The notes beneath the pieces were generated by a model. It saw only the letters and a list, made by a program, of their open reading frames with translations. It was not told where the DNA came from and made no database searches. From Actinoallomurus vinaceus (GTDB taxonomy: Bacteria > Actinomycetota > Actinomycetes > Streptosporangiales > Streptosporangiaceae), in assembly GCF_039542055.1 (NCBI RefSeq), contig NZ_BAABHK010000006.1, positions 1 through 64,000 on the forward strand: a DNA stretch of 64,000 nucleotides, in the 5' to 3' direction. Positions 16,961-25,972 of this stretch are shown piece by piece. How positions within the stretch are numbered: position 1 is the first letter of the stretch; the number at the start of each line of letters is the position of its first letter. Position numbers and translations under genes: made by a program.

Positions 16961-17575
16961 GTGCCCGCTCACCTGCCCGTGTTCGTCGTCACCACCTGGC
17001 TCCTGGCCATGCTGCCCGGGGCCGGCCAGGCCCTCATGCTCCGGCAGACGCTCGGCGGCGGTCGCCGCGCGGCCTGGGCCTGCATCGCCGGCAACGCCAC
17101 CGGCCTGCTGATCTGGGCGACCGCGGCCGCGGCCGGCCTCTCCGCGGTCCTGCTGGCCAATCCAGCCGCATACCGGGCGATCCGGATTACGGGCGGGGTC
17201 GTGCTGCTCGCGTTGGGAGTGAGCACTCTGCGGGCGGCACGGGACTCCCGTACGGACGAGCCCCCCGCGCGGCGGGCGAACCGGTGGGGCGGCTACGCGG
17301 CCGGCCTCTGCACCACCCTGGGCAATCCGAAGGCGGGAGTGTTCGCCGTCTCCGTGCTTCCGCAGTTCGTCACGGCGAAAGGCCCGGTGTTCCTTTCCAG
17401 CGTGACGCTCGGGGCGGTCTGGGCGCTGGTGAACACCTGCTGGTACCTGCTGTTCACGTGGGGCGTCGACCAGGGGCGGGCCCTGGTCGACAGGCCCGCC
17501 GTCCAACGACGCCTGCGCATGCTCACCGGTGGCGTGCTGCTCCTGCTCGGTGTCGCGGTGGCCGTGGGAGTGTGA
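16961..17575 (+). CDS. LysE family amino acid/metabolite exporter
   Basis: About 204 residues with five to six hydrophobic helices. The N-terminal GAGQALMLRQTLGGGRRAAW and the conserved GNPKAGVFAVSVLPQF are LysE (PF01810) hallmarks. Inner-membrane exporter of amino acids or similar small molecules; substrate unknown. GTG at 16961 lies 11 bases after GGAG; a GTG at 16949 is the alternative. Probably controlled by the divergent LysR protein. Confidence 0.85.
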   Translation: MPAHLPVFVVTTWLLAMLPGAGQALMLRQTLGGGRRAAWACIAGNATGLLIWATAAAAGLSAVLLANPAAYRAIRITGGVVLLALGVSTLRAARDSRTDEPPARRANRWGGYAAGLCTTLGNPKAGVFAVSVLPQFVTAKGPVFLSSVTLGAVWALVNTCWYLLFTWGVDQGRALVDRPAVQRRLRMLTGGVLLLLGVAVAVGV

Positions 17576-17583
17576 CGCCCGGG

Positions 17584-17934
17584 TCAGAGTGAGGCGGCGC
17601 CGCCCTGGCGTTTGCGGCGCTCGTTGAAGTCCCGCATGCGCTGCGGATAGCCGGTGATCTGCACGTCGTACACCGGGAGCCGCAGGTCGCGGGCGACCTT
17701 GTGGATGACCTGCGGGGAGCCGACGCGGCGCCGGGTCCACTCACCGTCGGCGGCGATCGCCACGGCCGTTGTGTCGGTGGCGAACGTCTCCGGTTCGACG
17801 TAGAACTCCACGCCTCTGCGGCTGCGGGCGAACGCCATCAGCGACTCGATGTCGGCGTTCGTCGCCTCCCGGTCGAGAATGGTCACCTTGTTCCCCCGCC
17901 AGCGGCGAAGCCCGAAGCGATCGCCCCACTTCAT
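17584..17934 (-). CDS. Conserved actinobacterial protein of unknown function
   Basis: 116 residues, soluble, no recognised catalytic motif. It opens MKWGDRFGLRRWRGN, contains a FYVEPETFATDTTAVAIA strand region and ends in a basic tail RMRDFNERRKRQGG. Codon bias supports a real gene. Convergent with the exporter with only 8 bases between. Confidence 0.7.
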   Translation of the reverse strand: MKWGDRFGLRRWRGNKVTILDREATNADIESLMAFARSRRGVEFYVEPETFATDTTAVAIAADGEWTRRRVGSPQVIHKVARDLRLPVYDVQITGYPQRMRDFNERRKRQGGAASL

Positions 17935-18069
17935 CGGTCGTCCTCCCCAAGAACCCGTTGCGATCCTCTCACCCGTCGCCTGACAGGTGCCCGCGCCGGA
18001 TCGCGCGATTCGTCACGTCTCTAACGCCGACCCATCGTGCAGGGTTCCAAACGATGGCACCATGCGCTT

Positions 18070-18086
18070 GTCGGTATTTGACCGAC
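18070..18086. promoter_or_regulatory. Inverted repeat in deacetylase promoter
   Basis: GTCGGT-ATTTG-ACCGAC, perfect 6-bp arms, in an A/T-rich stretch (18040-18117) upstream of the deacetylase. Could be an operator; regulator unknown. Confidence 0.35.
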
Positions 18087-18117
18087 TAGAGATCGCAAAC
18101 GCAAATATCGCATTAAG

Positions 18118-19272
18118 GTGTGCCCTGTCGTGCGTAGATCGCGAATCGGGGGTCTGGTGGGCTTCGTCATTCCGTCGAGGGGCAGCGGGGGCGTCACGCC
18201 GGGTCGCAAGGGCATCGCCATCGCCGTGGCCGTGCTGGGGACGGGCTGGCTCAGCGGCGTCGGGGCGCACCCCACGGCGGCCTCGTCGCAGGGTCCGCCG
18301 ACCGGCGCCGCCCGTCCCGGTCCGGCCGTGGTGGCCGTGCCGCCCGCCAGGCCGGACCTCCGGTCGCGGCCCCGCATCACCGGCGGCTCCGGAGCGGCCG
18401 CGCATCCGGCCGACCTCACCGCTCGCCTCGGCTTCTTGCCCTGGCCGCCGCGAGCCGCGTCCGCCGCCGCGCGACCCAGAGTCGACTGCCGCAAGGTCAA
18501 GTGCATCGCGCTCACGTTCGACGACGGCCCCGGCCCGTACACCGCCAAGCTGCTCGACATGCTCGCCGCCCGTCACGTCAAGGCCACGTTCTTCCTGATC
18601 GGCGGCAACATCCGCGGCCGGGAGGCGATCGTGCGGCGCGAGCTCGCCGAGGGCCACGCGATCGGCGACCACAGCTGGTCGCATCCGCAGCTCAGCGCGA
18701 TGTCCGACGGCGCGGTCAGGTCACAGCTGACGCGCACGCTCGGGGAGATCCACCGGGCCACCGGCGGCGGAACCCCGCTGATGCGCCCGCCGTACGGCGC
18801 TACGAACCACCGCGTCGCCGCGGTGACACGCCACATGGGCATGGCGCAGATCCTCTGGAGCGTCGACACGAACGACTGGCTGGACCGGAACTCGGCGATC
18901 GTCGCCCACCGGGCCGTGAGCTGGGCCCGGCCGGGCGGCATCATCCTCATGCACGACATCCATCCCACGACGGTGAACGCCGTGCCCAAGATCCTGGTCG
19001 GCCTGGCCCACCGCGGCTTCACGTTCGTGACGGTGCCGGAACTGTTCGGCGGCCGTGCTCTCAAACCCGGTCAGGTGTACTTCGACGGGCCCGTCCCCCA
19101 GCGGAAGAGCCCGCACGAGCAGGCGGCATCCCACCCGAAGGGCCCTCGAGGGCCGGCCGCGTCGCCTGGCGCCGGCGGCCCCGCGCTGCCGCCCGGGTCG
19201 CCCGCCGCCCCCACGCCGGGTGCACCGTCGGGCGTGGGCGCGCCGACCGGTAGCGCCCGGCCCGGAGGCTGA
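18118..19272 (+). CDS. Secreted polysaccharide deacetylase (NodB/CE4 family)
   Basis: About 384 residues. N-terminal signal/anchor helix (GIAIAVAVLGTGWL) preceded by basic residues, Pro/Ala-rich linker, then a CE4 domain with all five motifs: TFDDGP (motif 1), HSWSHPQL (metal His-His), MRPPYGA, DTNDW and LMHDI. It removes acetyl groups from peptidoglycan, chitin-like or other GlcNAc polymers outside the cell using a divalent metal. A long Pro/Gly/Ala-rich low-complexity tail (about 320-384) follows. The start is uncertain: GTG 18118, 18130 (AAGG 11 bases upstream) or 18157 all keep the signal helix. Confidence 0.88.
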   Translation: MCPVVRRSRIGGLVGFVIPSRGSGGVTPGRKGIAIAVAVLGTGWLSGVGAHPTAASSQGPPTGAARPGPAVVAVPPARPDLRSRPRITGGSGAAAHPADLTARLGFLPWPPRAASAAARPRVDCRKVKCIALTFDDGPGPYTAKLLDMLAARHVKATFFLIGGNIRGREAIVRRELAEGHAIGDHSWSHPQLSAMSDGAVRSQLTRTLGEIHRATGGGTPLMRPPYGATNHRVAAVTRHMGMAQILWSVDTNDWLDRNSAIVAHRAVSWARPGGIILMHDIHPTTVNAVPKILVGLAHRGFTFVTVPELFGGRALKPGQVYFDGPVPQRKSPHEQAASHPKGPRGPAASPGAGGPALPPGSPAAPTPGAPSGVGAPTGSARPGG

Positions 19273-19431
19273 CGGGTGCTCGGGTTGTCCGGCAGCGCCG
19301 GGCCCAGGGACTGATGCGTCGTCCGACAGCGCTGCGCCCGGAGGCGGACGCGTCGTACGGGGGCTGGCCTCAGGGGTCGATCAGGGGTCTCCCCGATGGT
19401 TCTGGAAGCCGGCGCGGCGCACGATCAAGGC

Positions 19432-19953
19432 ATGACCACCTCCGTACCGCAAGGCGCGCTGCGCGTCTCCGCGACCGAACGTGAGCCGATCGTCGACCGG
19501 CTGCAGCAGGCCTTCGCCGAAGGCCGCATCGACAAGGAAGAACTCGACCTGCGGCTGCACCTCGCCATGACCGCGCGGACGCGCGCCGACCTGGACGCGG
19601 TCCTGGCGGACCTGGCCCCGGTGCCCGCGGCGCCCGCCGTGCCGGTGCCGGCCGGTGAGCCGACCGCCGAGCAGCGGGTGCTGGCCGCGCTCGCGCACGT
19701 CCTCGGCGGCACGACGCTCTTCCTGGGTCCGCTGGTCATGCTGTGCACGACCGCCCGCCGCTCGCCGTACGTCCGCGCTCACATCGTGACGGCGCTCAAC
19801 TTCCAGCTCACGCTGCTGATCCTGACGATCGTGACGTTCGGCGTCGGGGCGATCGCGTACGCCGTCAGCTGGATCGTGTGCGGGGTCGCCGCGCTGCTCG
19901 GGCTGGCGGGGACGCCGTTCCGCTACCCGTTCACGCTTCGGCTCGTGCGCTGA
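19432..19953 (+). CDS. DUF1707 + DUF4870 membrane protein
   Basis: 173 residues: an N-terminal SHOCT-like DUF1707 domain (LRVSATEREPIVDRLQQAF, then GRIDKEELDLRL), common in actinobacterial small proteins, then a DUF4870-type membrane region with two to three helices (FQLTLLILTIVTFGVGAIAY). Function unknown. ATG 19432 fits the domain boundary. Its 3' end overlaps the convergent PPOX gene by 23 bases. Confidence 0.8.
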   Translation: MTTSVPQGALRVSATEREPIVDRLQQAFAEGRIDKEELDLRLHLAMTARTRADLDAVLADLAPVPAAPAVPVPAGEPTAEQRVLAALAHVLGGTTLFLGPLVMLCTTARRSPYVRAHIVTALNFQLTLLILTIVTFGVGAIAYAVSWIVCGVAALLGLAGTPFRYPFTLRLVR

Positions 19954-20521
19954 CGCCCGAGCCGGACGGGGCCGGGTGGTCGGGCTCGAGGGCGGGCAGG
20001 CCGTCGATGCTCGCGACGTTGCGCTCGATGCGCGGGGCCCATTCCTCGGTGGTCCGGCGGCCGTGCTGCTCGTCCAGCAGGGGCCGCTCCCCGGCGAGCT
20101 CCATGAACGGCACGGAGAAGCCGCAGGAGTCGGCGATGCGCTCGACGTCGACCACGATGACCGCCCGCGTGCCGGGGTGTCCCCCGAAACGGCCGGCGAG
20201 GGAGGCCCACTCCGGGGCGTCCGGCCGTACGACGCGCCCGGTGCCGTACAGGCGCAGGATCTTGGGCTGCCGGTCGAACGAGCAGAACATGATGGTGATC
20301 CGGCCGTTGTCGCGCAGGTGCGCGATCGTCTCCGAGCCGCTGCCGTACAGGTCGAGGTAGGCCACCGTCAGGTCGTCCAGGACCGCGAAGGTGTCGCGGT
20401 AGCCCTTGGGCGAGACGTTGACGTGGCCGCCGGCCGTCGGGGCGGTCGCCACGAAGAACATCGGCTGCGCCGCGATGAAGGCCCGAAGCCGCTCGTCGAT
20501 GCGTTCGTAGAGCTTGCCCAT
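19931..20521 (-). CDS. Pyridoxamine 5'-phosphate oxidase-fold flavoprotein
   Basis: 196 residues. N-terminal split-barrel strands FFVATAPTAGGHVNVSPKG and TIMFCSFDRQPKILRLYG match the PPOX-like family that binds FMN or F420. The physiological substrate is not known. Convergent overlap with the DUF1707 gene. Confidence 0.82.
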   Translation of the reverse strand: MGKLYERIDERLRAFIAAQPMFFVATAPTAGGHVNVSPKGYRDTFAVLDDLTVAYLDLYGSGSETIAHLRDNGRITIMFCSFDRQPKILRLYGTGRVVRPDAPEWASLAGRFGGHPGTRAVIVVDVERIADSCGFSVPFMELAGERPLLDEQHGRRTTEEWAPRIERNVASIDGLPALEPDHPAPSGSGVSARAEA

Positions 20522-20614
20522 GAGCGCCGCCCCTCGCGTCCTACACCGTCGCCGAAACCGACACTACACGCGCCCTGGCTGTAATGACCTGGACGGTGGT
20601 GAGAAGATCGACCG

Positions 20615-21979
20615 GTGACAGGTCACCACACCGCGGTCGAGAAGCTCCTGGCCTCCTACCGGGCCATCCCCGAGGGCACCCCGGTCCGGCTGGCGAAACG
20701 TACCTCGAACCTGTTCCGCTTCCGCGACGAGATCCAGGCCCCCGGCCTCGACGTGAGCGGCTTCGACAAGGTCCTCAGCGTCGACCCCGAGGCGCGGGTC
20801 GCCGACGTGCAGGGCATGACGACGTACGAGGACCTGGTCGACGCGACGCTGCCGTACGGGCTGATGCCGCTGGTCGTTCCGCAGCTGAAGACCATCACCC
20901 TGGGCGGCGCGGTCACCGGGCTCGGCATCGAGTCGTCGTCGTTCCGCAGCGGCCTGCCGCACGAGTCGGTCCTGGAGATGGAGATCCTCACCGGCGCGGG
21001 CCAGGTCGTGGTCGCGACCCCGGACAACGAGCACCGGGACCTGTTCTACGGGTTCCCCAACTCGTACGGCACGCTCGGATACACCCTGCGGCTGAAGATC
21101 CGGTTGCAGCCCGTCAAGCCGTACGTCGCGCTGTGGCACGTGCGGTTCTCCTCCGCACAGGAGTGCGCGGAGGCCATCGACGAGCTCGGCGCGCAGGCGG
21201 ACTTCATCGACGGCACGGTGTTCGGCGGCGACGAGCTGTACCTCACGCTCGGCAGGTTCGCCGACACGGCCGCGAACGTCTCCGACTACACCGGGCAGGA
21301 CATTTACTACCGCTCGATCCGCGACCGCTACGTCACGTCGCGCTGGCTGCGGCCGGACGGTCCGCCGACCGACGTGCTGACCACCCACGACTACCTCTGG
21401 CGCTGGGACACCGACTGGTTCTGGTGCTCGCGGGCGTTCGGCGTCCAGAACCCCGTGATACGCCGGGCGTGGCCGGCGTCGAAGAAGCGCTCCGACGTCT
21501 ACCGCCGCCTGGTCGCCCTCGACAAGCGCCTGCAGACATCGTCGCGGGTCGACCGCTGGCTGGGCCGCCCGCCGCGGGAGGACGTCATCCAGGACGTCGA
21601 GGTGCCGGTGGAGCGGCTGCCGGACTTCCTGGAGTTCTTCCACCGCGAGATCGGCATGAGCCCGGTGTGGCTCTGCCCGCTACGGGCACAGGACAAGTGG
21701 CCGCTGTACCCCCTGGAGCCCGGTCAGACGTACGTCAACGTGGGCTTCTGGGGGACGGTGCCGCAGAAGCCCGGCCGACTTCCCGAACATCACAACCGGC
21801 TGATCGAGCGCGAGGTCGCCCGCCTCGACGGCCACAAATCGCTGTACTCGACCGCCTTCTACACCCGCGAGGACTTCTGGCGGCACTACGACGGCACGAC
21901 GTACCAGCGGTTGAAGGAGGAATACGACCCGGAGCGACGGCTGCTGGATCTCTACGACAAAACCGTACGAGGCAGGTGA
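20615..21979 (+). CDS. tmsA: FAD-binding oxidoreductase, TmsA/BfaA-like (10-methylene fatty acid reductase)
   Basis: 454 residues with an N-terminal FAD-PCMH-type domain (VPQLKTITLGGAVTGLGIESSSFRSG, split around LGGAVTG, is the flavin pocket), related to delta-24 sterol reductase-like enzymes. It is followed after 2 bases by the methyltransferase gene. This pair is the known actinobacterial route to 10-methyl (tuberculostearic-type) fatty acids: the methyltransferase adds a methylene to an oleoyl chain and this enzyme reduces it. GTG start. Assignment rests on the gene pair plus domain content. Confidence 0.75.
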   Translation: MTGHHTAVEKLLASYRAIPEGTPVRLAKRTSNLFRFRDEIQAPGLDVSGFDKVLSVDPEARVADVQGMTTYEDLVDATLPYGLMPLVVPQLKTITLGGAVTGLGIESSSFRSGLPHESVLEMEILTGAGQVVVATPDNEHRDLFYGFPNSYGTLGYTLRLKIRLQPVKPYVALWHVRFSSAQECAEAIDELGAQADFIDGTVFGGDELYLTLGRFADTAANVSDYTGQDIYYRSIRDRYVTSRWLRPDGPPTDVLTTHDYLWRWDTDWFWCSRAFGVQNPVIRRAWPASKKRSDVYRRLVALDKRLQTSSRVDRWLGRPPREDVIQDVEVPVERLPDFLEFFHREIGMSPVWLCPLRAQDKWPLYPLEPGQTYVNVGFWGTVPQKPGRLPEHHNRLIEREVARLDGHKSLYSTAFYTREDFWRHYDGTTYQRLKEEYDPERRLLDLYDKTVRGR

Positions 21980-21981
21980 GT

Positions 21982-23265
21982 ATGAAGCTGGCGGAGGCAT
22001 TCGAGCGTGTCGTCGGTCGCGACGCGCTGGTGGAGTTCCGGGCCTATGACGAGAGCCGTGCGGGCGCTCTCGGCGCGGACATCAGGGTGGAGGTGAAGTC
22101 GCCGTACGCGATCTCCTATCTCGCCCACGCGCCCGGCGCGCTCGGGCTGGCGCGGGCGTACGTCGCGGGGCATCTCGACATCGTCGGGGACATGTACACG
22201 GCGCTGTTCCGGATGCAGTCGGCGCTCGGGGACCTGACGTGGGCCGACAAGACGACCCTGCTGCGCGGCATCCTGCGCGACCCGCTGCTGCGCGCCGCCG
22301 CGCTGACGCGCCTGGACCCGCCGCCTCAGGAGGTACGGCCCGCCAAGGTGCCCCTGCTGTCGGGCCTGCGGCATTCCAAGCGCCGTGACGCCAAGGCGAT
22401 CTCCCACCACTACGACGTCTCGAACACCTTCTACGAGTGGGTGCTCGGCCCGTCGATGGCCTACACCTGCGCGTGCTACCCGTCGGAGGACGCGACGCTG
22501 GAGCAGGCGCAGTTCAACAAGTTCGACCTCGTCGCCCGCAAGCTCGGACTGCGCGAGGGCATGCGGCTGCTCGACGTCGGCTGCGGCTGGGGCGGCATGG
22601 TCATGCACGCCGCCCGCGAGTACGGCGTGAAGGCGCTCGGCGTGACGCTGTCCAAGCAGCAGGCCGAGTGGGCGCAGAAGGCGATCGCCGAGGCCGGCCT
22701 GTCGGAGCTCGCCGAGGTCCGCCACCTCGACTACCGGGACGTCACCGAGGGCGACTTCGACGCCGTCAGCTCGATCGGCCTGACCGAGCACATCGGCAAG
22801 GCCAACGTCCCCGGCTACTTCTCCTTCCTGTACGGCAAGCTGAAGCCCGGCGGGCGGATGCTCAACCACTGCATCACCCGTCCCGACGACAGTGAGCCGT
22901 CGATCCGGGAGGAAGGCTTCATTAACCGGTACGTCTTCCCCGACGGCGAGCTCGAGGGCCCGGGCTGGCTGATCTCGCGGATGAACGACGCGGGGTTCGA
23001 GATCCGGCACGAGGAGAACCTCCGCGAGCACTACGCCAAGACCCTCACCGGCTGGTGCCGCAACCTCGACGACCACTGGGACGAGGCGGTTGCCGAGGTG
23101 GGGGAGGGCACCGCTCGCGTGTGGCGGCTGTACATGGCCGGTTCACGGCTCGGTTTCGACCTCAACTGGATCCAGCTGCACCAGGTCCTCGGCGTCAAAC
23201 TGCACGAGGGCGGCCGCTCCGGCATGCCGCTGCGACCCTCGTTCGAGCCGCCGTCGGCCGGCTGA
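21982..23265 (+). CDS. tmsB: Cyclopropane-fatty-acyl-phospholipid synthase-like SAM methyltransferase, TmsB/UfaA1-like
   Basis: 427 residues. SAM motif I LLDVGCGWGGMVMHA (about 196-210), SHHYDVSNTFYEWVLG (about 141-156) and IGLTEHIGK are CFA-synthase family signatures. With the adjacent oxidoreductase it should methylate C10 of membrane oleoyl chains. AGGTGAG precedes ATG 21982 and overlaps the tmsA stop, indicating translational coupling. Followed by a strong hairpin. Confidence 0.82.
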   Translation: MKLAEAFERVVGRDALVEFRAYDESRAGALGADIRVEVKSPYAISYLAHAPGALGLARAYVAGHLDIVGDMYTALFRMQSALGDLTWADKTTLLRGILRDPLLRAAALTRLDPPPQEVRPAKVPLLSGLRHSKRRDAKAISHHYDVSNTFYEWVLGPSMAYTCACYPSEDATLEQAQFNKFDLVARKLGLREGMRLLDVGCGWGGMVMHAAREYGVKALGVTLSKQQAEWAQKAIAEAGLSELAEVRHLDYRDVTEGDFDAVSSIGLTEHIGKANVPGYFSFLYGKLKPGGRMLNHCITRPDDSEPSIREEGFINRYVFPDGELEGPGWLISRMNDAGFEIRHEENLREHYAKTLTGWCRNLDDHWDEAVAEVGEGTARVWRLYMAGSRLGFDLNWIQLHQVLGVKLHEGGRSGMPLRPSFEPPSAG

Positions 23266-23279
23266 CCGCGGCGACGTAC

Positions 23280-23310
23280 GGTCGCGGAGCGCACGCCGCG
23301 CTCCGCGACC
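23280..23310 (+). terminator. Hairpin terminator of the tms operon
   Basis: Perfect 13-bp arms 23280-23292 and 23298-23310 with a 5-base loop, 15 bases after the stop. The rest of 23311-23573 holds no gene; it contains several TCGTCCGG/TCGTTCGG copies. Confidence 0.8.
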
Positions 23311-23573
23311 GCCGCTCGTCCGGGCCGGGGTCGTGACCGTCGGCTCGTCCGGCGGTAGGTCATCGCCGCCGCTCGTTCGGCCGAGGGCGGCGGCCGCTGT
23401 TCGTCCGGCCGGGTGTGCCGAGAGTCCGTGGCGGGGCTCGTCCCCGGCCGCCTGCCCTCGCGTGCGGAGCACCGCCGGTCGGGTTCGTCGCCCTGATTGC
23501 GGATGATGTCCTGCCCTGGCCGGGTTCGCCGAAGACGGTGACGCCGGGGCGAGGGCGGCTTAACGTCACCCAC

Positions 23574-24446
23574 ATGACGGAGATCGCGACGATCCGGGCG
23601 AACGACCTGACCTTCGGCTACCTCGAGGCCGGCAGCGGGCCGCTCGCCCTGTGCCTGCACGGCTTCCCCGACTCGGCGCACACGTGGCGGCACCTGCTGC
23701 CCGCGCTGGCCGACGCCGGCTACCACGCGGTCGCGCCGTTCCTGCGCGGGTACGCGCCGACGGAGGTGCCGAAGGACGGCGCCTACCAGACCGGCGCGCT
23801 GGCGGCGGACGCGAACGCCCTGCACGAGGCCTTCGGCGGGGACGCCGACGCGGTGCTCATCGGGCACGACTGGGGCGCCGCCGCGACGTACGCCGCCGTC
23901 TCGGCGGCGCCGGAGCGCTGGCGGCGCGCGGTGGCCTTGGCGCTCCCGCCGTTCAGCGCGCTGCTGTCGGCGTTCTTCGACTACGCCCAGCTCAAACGGT
24001 CCTTCTACGTGTTCCTCTTCCAGACACCGCTGGCCGAGACGGCGGTGCTGACCGGGGACCTGGCGTTCCTGGACGGCCTGTGGGCCGACTGGTCGCCCGG
24101 TCATGACGCGACCCGCGACGTCGCGTACGCCAAGGAGTGCCTGCGCGACCCGGAGAACCTCGCCGCCGCCATCGGCTACTACCGGGCGATGCTCGACCCG
24201 TCGCTGCACGTCCCCGCGTACGCAGCCGAACAGGAGGCGGCCGGGCGCGTCGGCGAGCGGTCGGCGCTCTATCTGCACGGCGCGGCCGACGGCTGCCTGG
24301 CCGCGCCTTCGCCGAGTGACGTCGAGGGTCATCTCCCGCCCGGGTCGGTGGCGCGGATCGTCCCCGGCGTCGGCCACTTCCTCCACCTGGAGAGGTCGGC
24401 CGAGGTGAACCGGCTGATCCTCGACTGGCTGGCCGCCGACGGCTGA
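23574..24446 (+). CDS. Alpha/beta hydrolase (epoxide hydrolase-like)
   Basis: 290 residues. Oxyanion motif CLHGFPDSAHTWRHL, nucleophile elbow LIGHDWGAAATY with Asp as nucleophile (typical of epoxide hydrolases/haloalkane dehalogenases rather than Ser esterases), and a C-terminal catalytic His in GVGHFLHLER. Cytoplasmic. Substrate unknown. ATG 23574 follows CGTCACCCAC without a strong ribosome binding site. Confidence 0.82.
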   Translation: MTEIATIRANDLTFGYLEAGSGPLALCLHGFPDSAHTWRHLLPALADAGYHAVAPFLRGYAPTEVPKDGAYQTGALAADANALHEAFGGDADAVLIGHDWGAAATYAAVSAAPERWRRAVALALPPFSALLSAFFDYAQLKRSFYVFLFQTPLAETAVLTGDLAFLDGLWADWSPGHDATRDVAYAKECLRDPENLAAAIGYYRAMLDPSLHVPAYAAEQEAAGRVGERSALYLHGAADGCLAAPSPSDVEGHLPPGSVARIVPGVGHFLHLERSAEVNRLILDWLAADG

Positions 24447-24547
24447 CGGGTGTACCGGCTGGTCCTCGACCGGCCGCCGACGGCTGATCAGTGTCCGGAG
24501 TTCGCCGCCTGCCTGCGGCGTAAGTGGTCACTTTGGCAGAATGGAGC

Positions 24548-24560
24548 AGAATGCGATTCT
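24548..24560. promoter_or_regulatory. Palindrome upstream of the P450 gene
   Basis: AGAAT-GCG-ATTCT, a perfect 5-bp inverted repeat, with another AGAATG half-site 12 bases upstream, 18-30 bases before the P450 start codon. Candidate operator; it does not match the KstR consensus I know. Confidence 0.35.
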
Positions 24561-24578
24561 AATGATGAGGGGTGGCGG

Positions 24579-25832
24579 ATGACGGTGGAGAAGACCCGGC
24601 CCGACGGGATCGATCTGACCGAATGGGAGTTCTGGGAACGTCCGCTCGAGGAGCGTCACGCGGCGTTCCGGACCCTGCGAGGGCTACCGCGGCCGGCGTT
24701 CTTCCGCGAACCCGAGATGTCCTTTCTGCCCGCGGGGCCCGGATACTACGCGCTGGTCACCCACGCGGACGTCGTGGAGGCATCCCGCCGGTCGGCCGAC
24801 TTCTGCTCGGGGCAGGGTGCGATCAACATAAACGACATGCCGGCCGACCTCGGTGAGTATTTCGGCTCCATGATCAACATGGACGACCCGCGGCACGCCA
24901 AGATCCGCCGGATCGTCTCGCGCGCCTTCTCGCCGCGCATGATCCAGCGGTTCGAGGACCAGGTGCAGGCCACCGCCGAGCAGGTCGTCGAGGAGGTCCT
25001 GGCCAAGGGCGGCGGCGACTTCGTGACCGACGTCGCCGCCCGGCTCCCCTTGAAGATCATCTGTGACCTGATGGGGATCGACGAGAGGCACTACAAGACC
25101 GTCTTCGACAACACCAATGTCATCCTCGCCGGCGCCGACCCCGAGTTCGTCCCCGACGAGCCCGACCAGGTCGCGCTCCAGCTCCTCGAGGCGGGGCAGA
25201 CCCTGAAGGACCTCGTCGAGGAGCTCGGCCGGCAGCGCCGTGACGAGCCGACCGGCGACCTCATCTCCGCCCTGGTCAACGCGAACATCGACGGCGAGTC
25301 GCTGACCGACCAGGAGCTCGGGTCCTTCTTCATCCTGCTGGTCGTCGCCGGCAACGAGACCACGCGCAACGCCATCGCGCACGGCCTGCACCTGCTCACC
25401 GAGAACCCGGAGCAGCGAGAGCTGCTCGCGTCCGACTTCGAGCGGTACATCCCGGGTGCCGTCGAGGAGATCGTGCGCTACGCCTCGCCGGTCATCTGGA
25501 TGCGGCGCACCGCGACCCGCGACACCGAGCTGAACGGTCATGAGTTCAAGGCCGGGGACAAACTGCTGCTGTACTACTGGGCCGCCAACCGGGACGAGAC
25601 CGTGTTCGACCACCCGGAGGTCTTCGACATCACCCGCGATCCCAACCCGCACGTGGGCTTCGGCGGCCCGGGTCCGCACTTCTGCCTCGGCGCGCACCTG
25701 GCCCGGCGGGAGATCACCGTGATGTTCCGCGAGCTGTTCCGCCGGGCCCCGGGCATCCGCGCCACCGGCGAACCCGACCGCCTGCTGTCCAACTTCATCA
25801 ACGGCATCAAGCACCTGCCGTACGCCGTCTGA
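24579..25832 (+). CDS. Cytochrome P450 (CYP125/CYP124/CYP142-like)
   Basis: 417 residues. I-helix AGNETT (257-262), ExxR at 297-300 (EEIVR), heme loop FGGPGPHFCLGAHLARRE with axial Cys369. Overall style (INMDDPRHAKIRRIVSRAF, GGPGPHFCLG) matches the mycobacterial sterol/fatty-chain hydroxylase group CYP124/125/142. Likely soluble three-component P450; no redox partner is adjacent. Substrate (sterol side chain, methyl-branched lipid or another) cannot be fixed from sequence, but proximity to the tms genes is noteworthy. Confidence 0.85.
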   Translation: MTVEKTRPDGIDLTEWEFWERPLEERHAAFRTLRGLPRPAFFREPEMSFLPAGPGYYALVTHADVVEASRRSADFCSGQGAININDMPADLGEYFGSMINMDDPRHAKIRRIVSRAFSPRMIQRFEDQVQATAEQVVEEVLAKGGGDFVTDVAARLPLKIICDLMGIDERHYKTVFDNTNVILAGADPEFVPDEPDQVALQLLEAGQTLKDLVEELGRQRRDEPTGDLISALVNANIDGESLTDQELGSFFILLVVAGNETTRNAIAHGLHLLTENPEQRELLASDFERYIPGAVEEIVRYASPVIWMRRTATRDTELNGHEFKAGDKLLLYYWAANRDETVFDHPEVFDITRDPNPHVGFGGPGPHFCLGAHLARREITVMFRELFRRAPGIRATGEPDRLLSNFINGIKHLPYAV

Positions 25833-25837
25833 CCGCC

Positions 25838-25873
25838 GGCTCTGCGTGCCCGGCGGTCCGGCCACGCAGAGCC
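25838..25873 (+). terminator. Hairpin terminator
   Basis: Perfect 11-bp arms 25838-25848 and 25863-25873, right after the P450 stop. Confidence 0.65.
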
Positions 25874-25936
25874 GCGACCGCGGTCGTCCCGGTATGTAAT
25901 CGCCCGGTGTCCTTGCCTCTGCGATAGTCTTGAGGT

Positions 25937-25972
25937 ATGCGATCTCGGCTGCTCCTTAGCCGGCCGCGTTGA
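25937..25972 (+). CDS. Leucine leader peptide of leuS
   Basis: Eleven-residue frame MRSRLLLSRPR with three consecutive Leu codons (CTG CTC CTT), preceded by TTGAGG. The stop codon lies inside the first of two consecutive RNA hairpins ahead of leuS. This is the classic layout of transcription attenuation by ribosome stalling on scarce charged tRNA(Leu). Too short for ordinary gene finders. Confidence 0.75.
   Translation: MRSRLLLSRPR

Noticed and set aside
20584..21981. Upstream extension of the tmsB frame over tmsA
   Set aside because: The frame is open for 466 codons only because of GC bias; family similarity and the ribosome binding site place the start at 21982.
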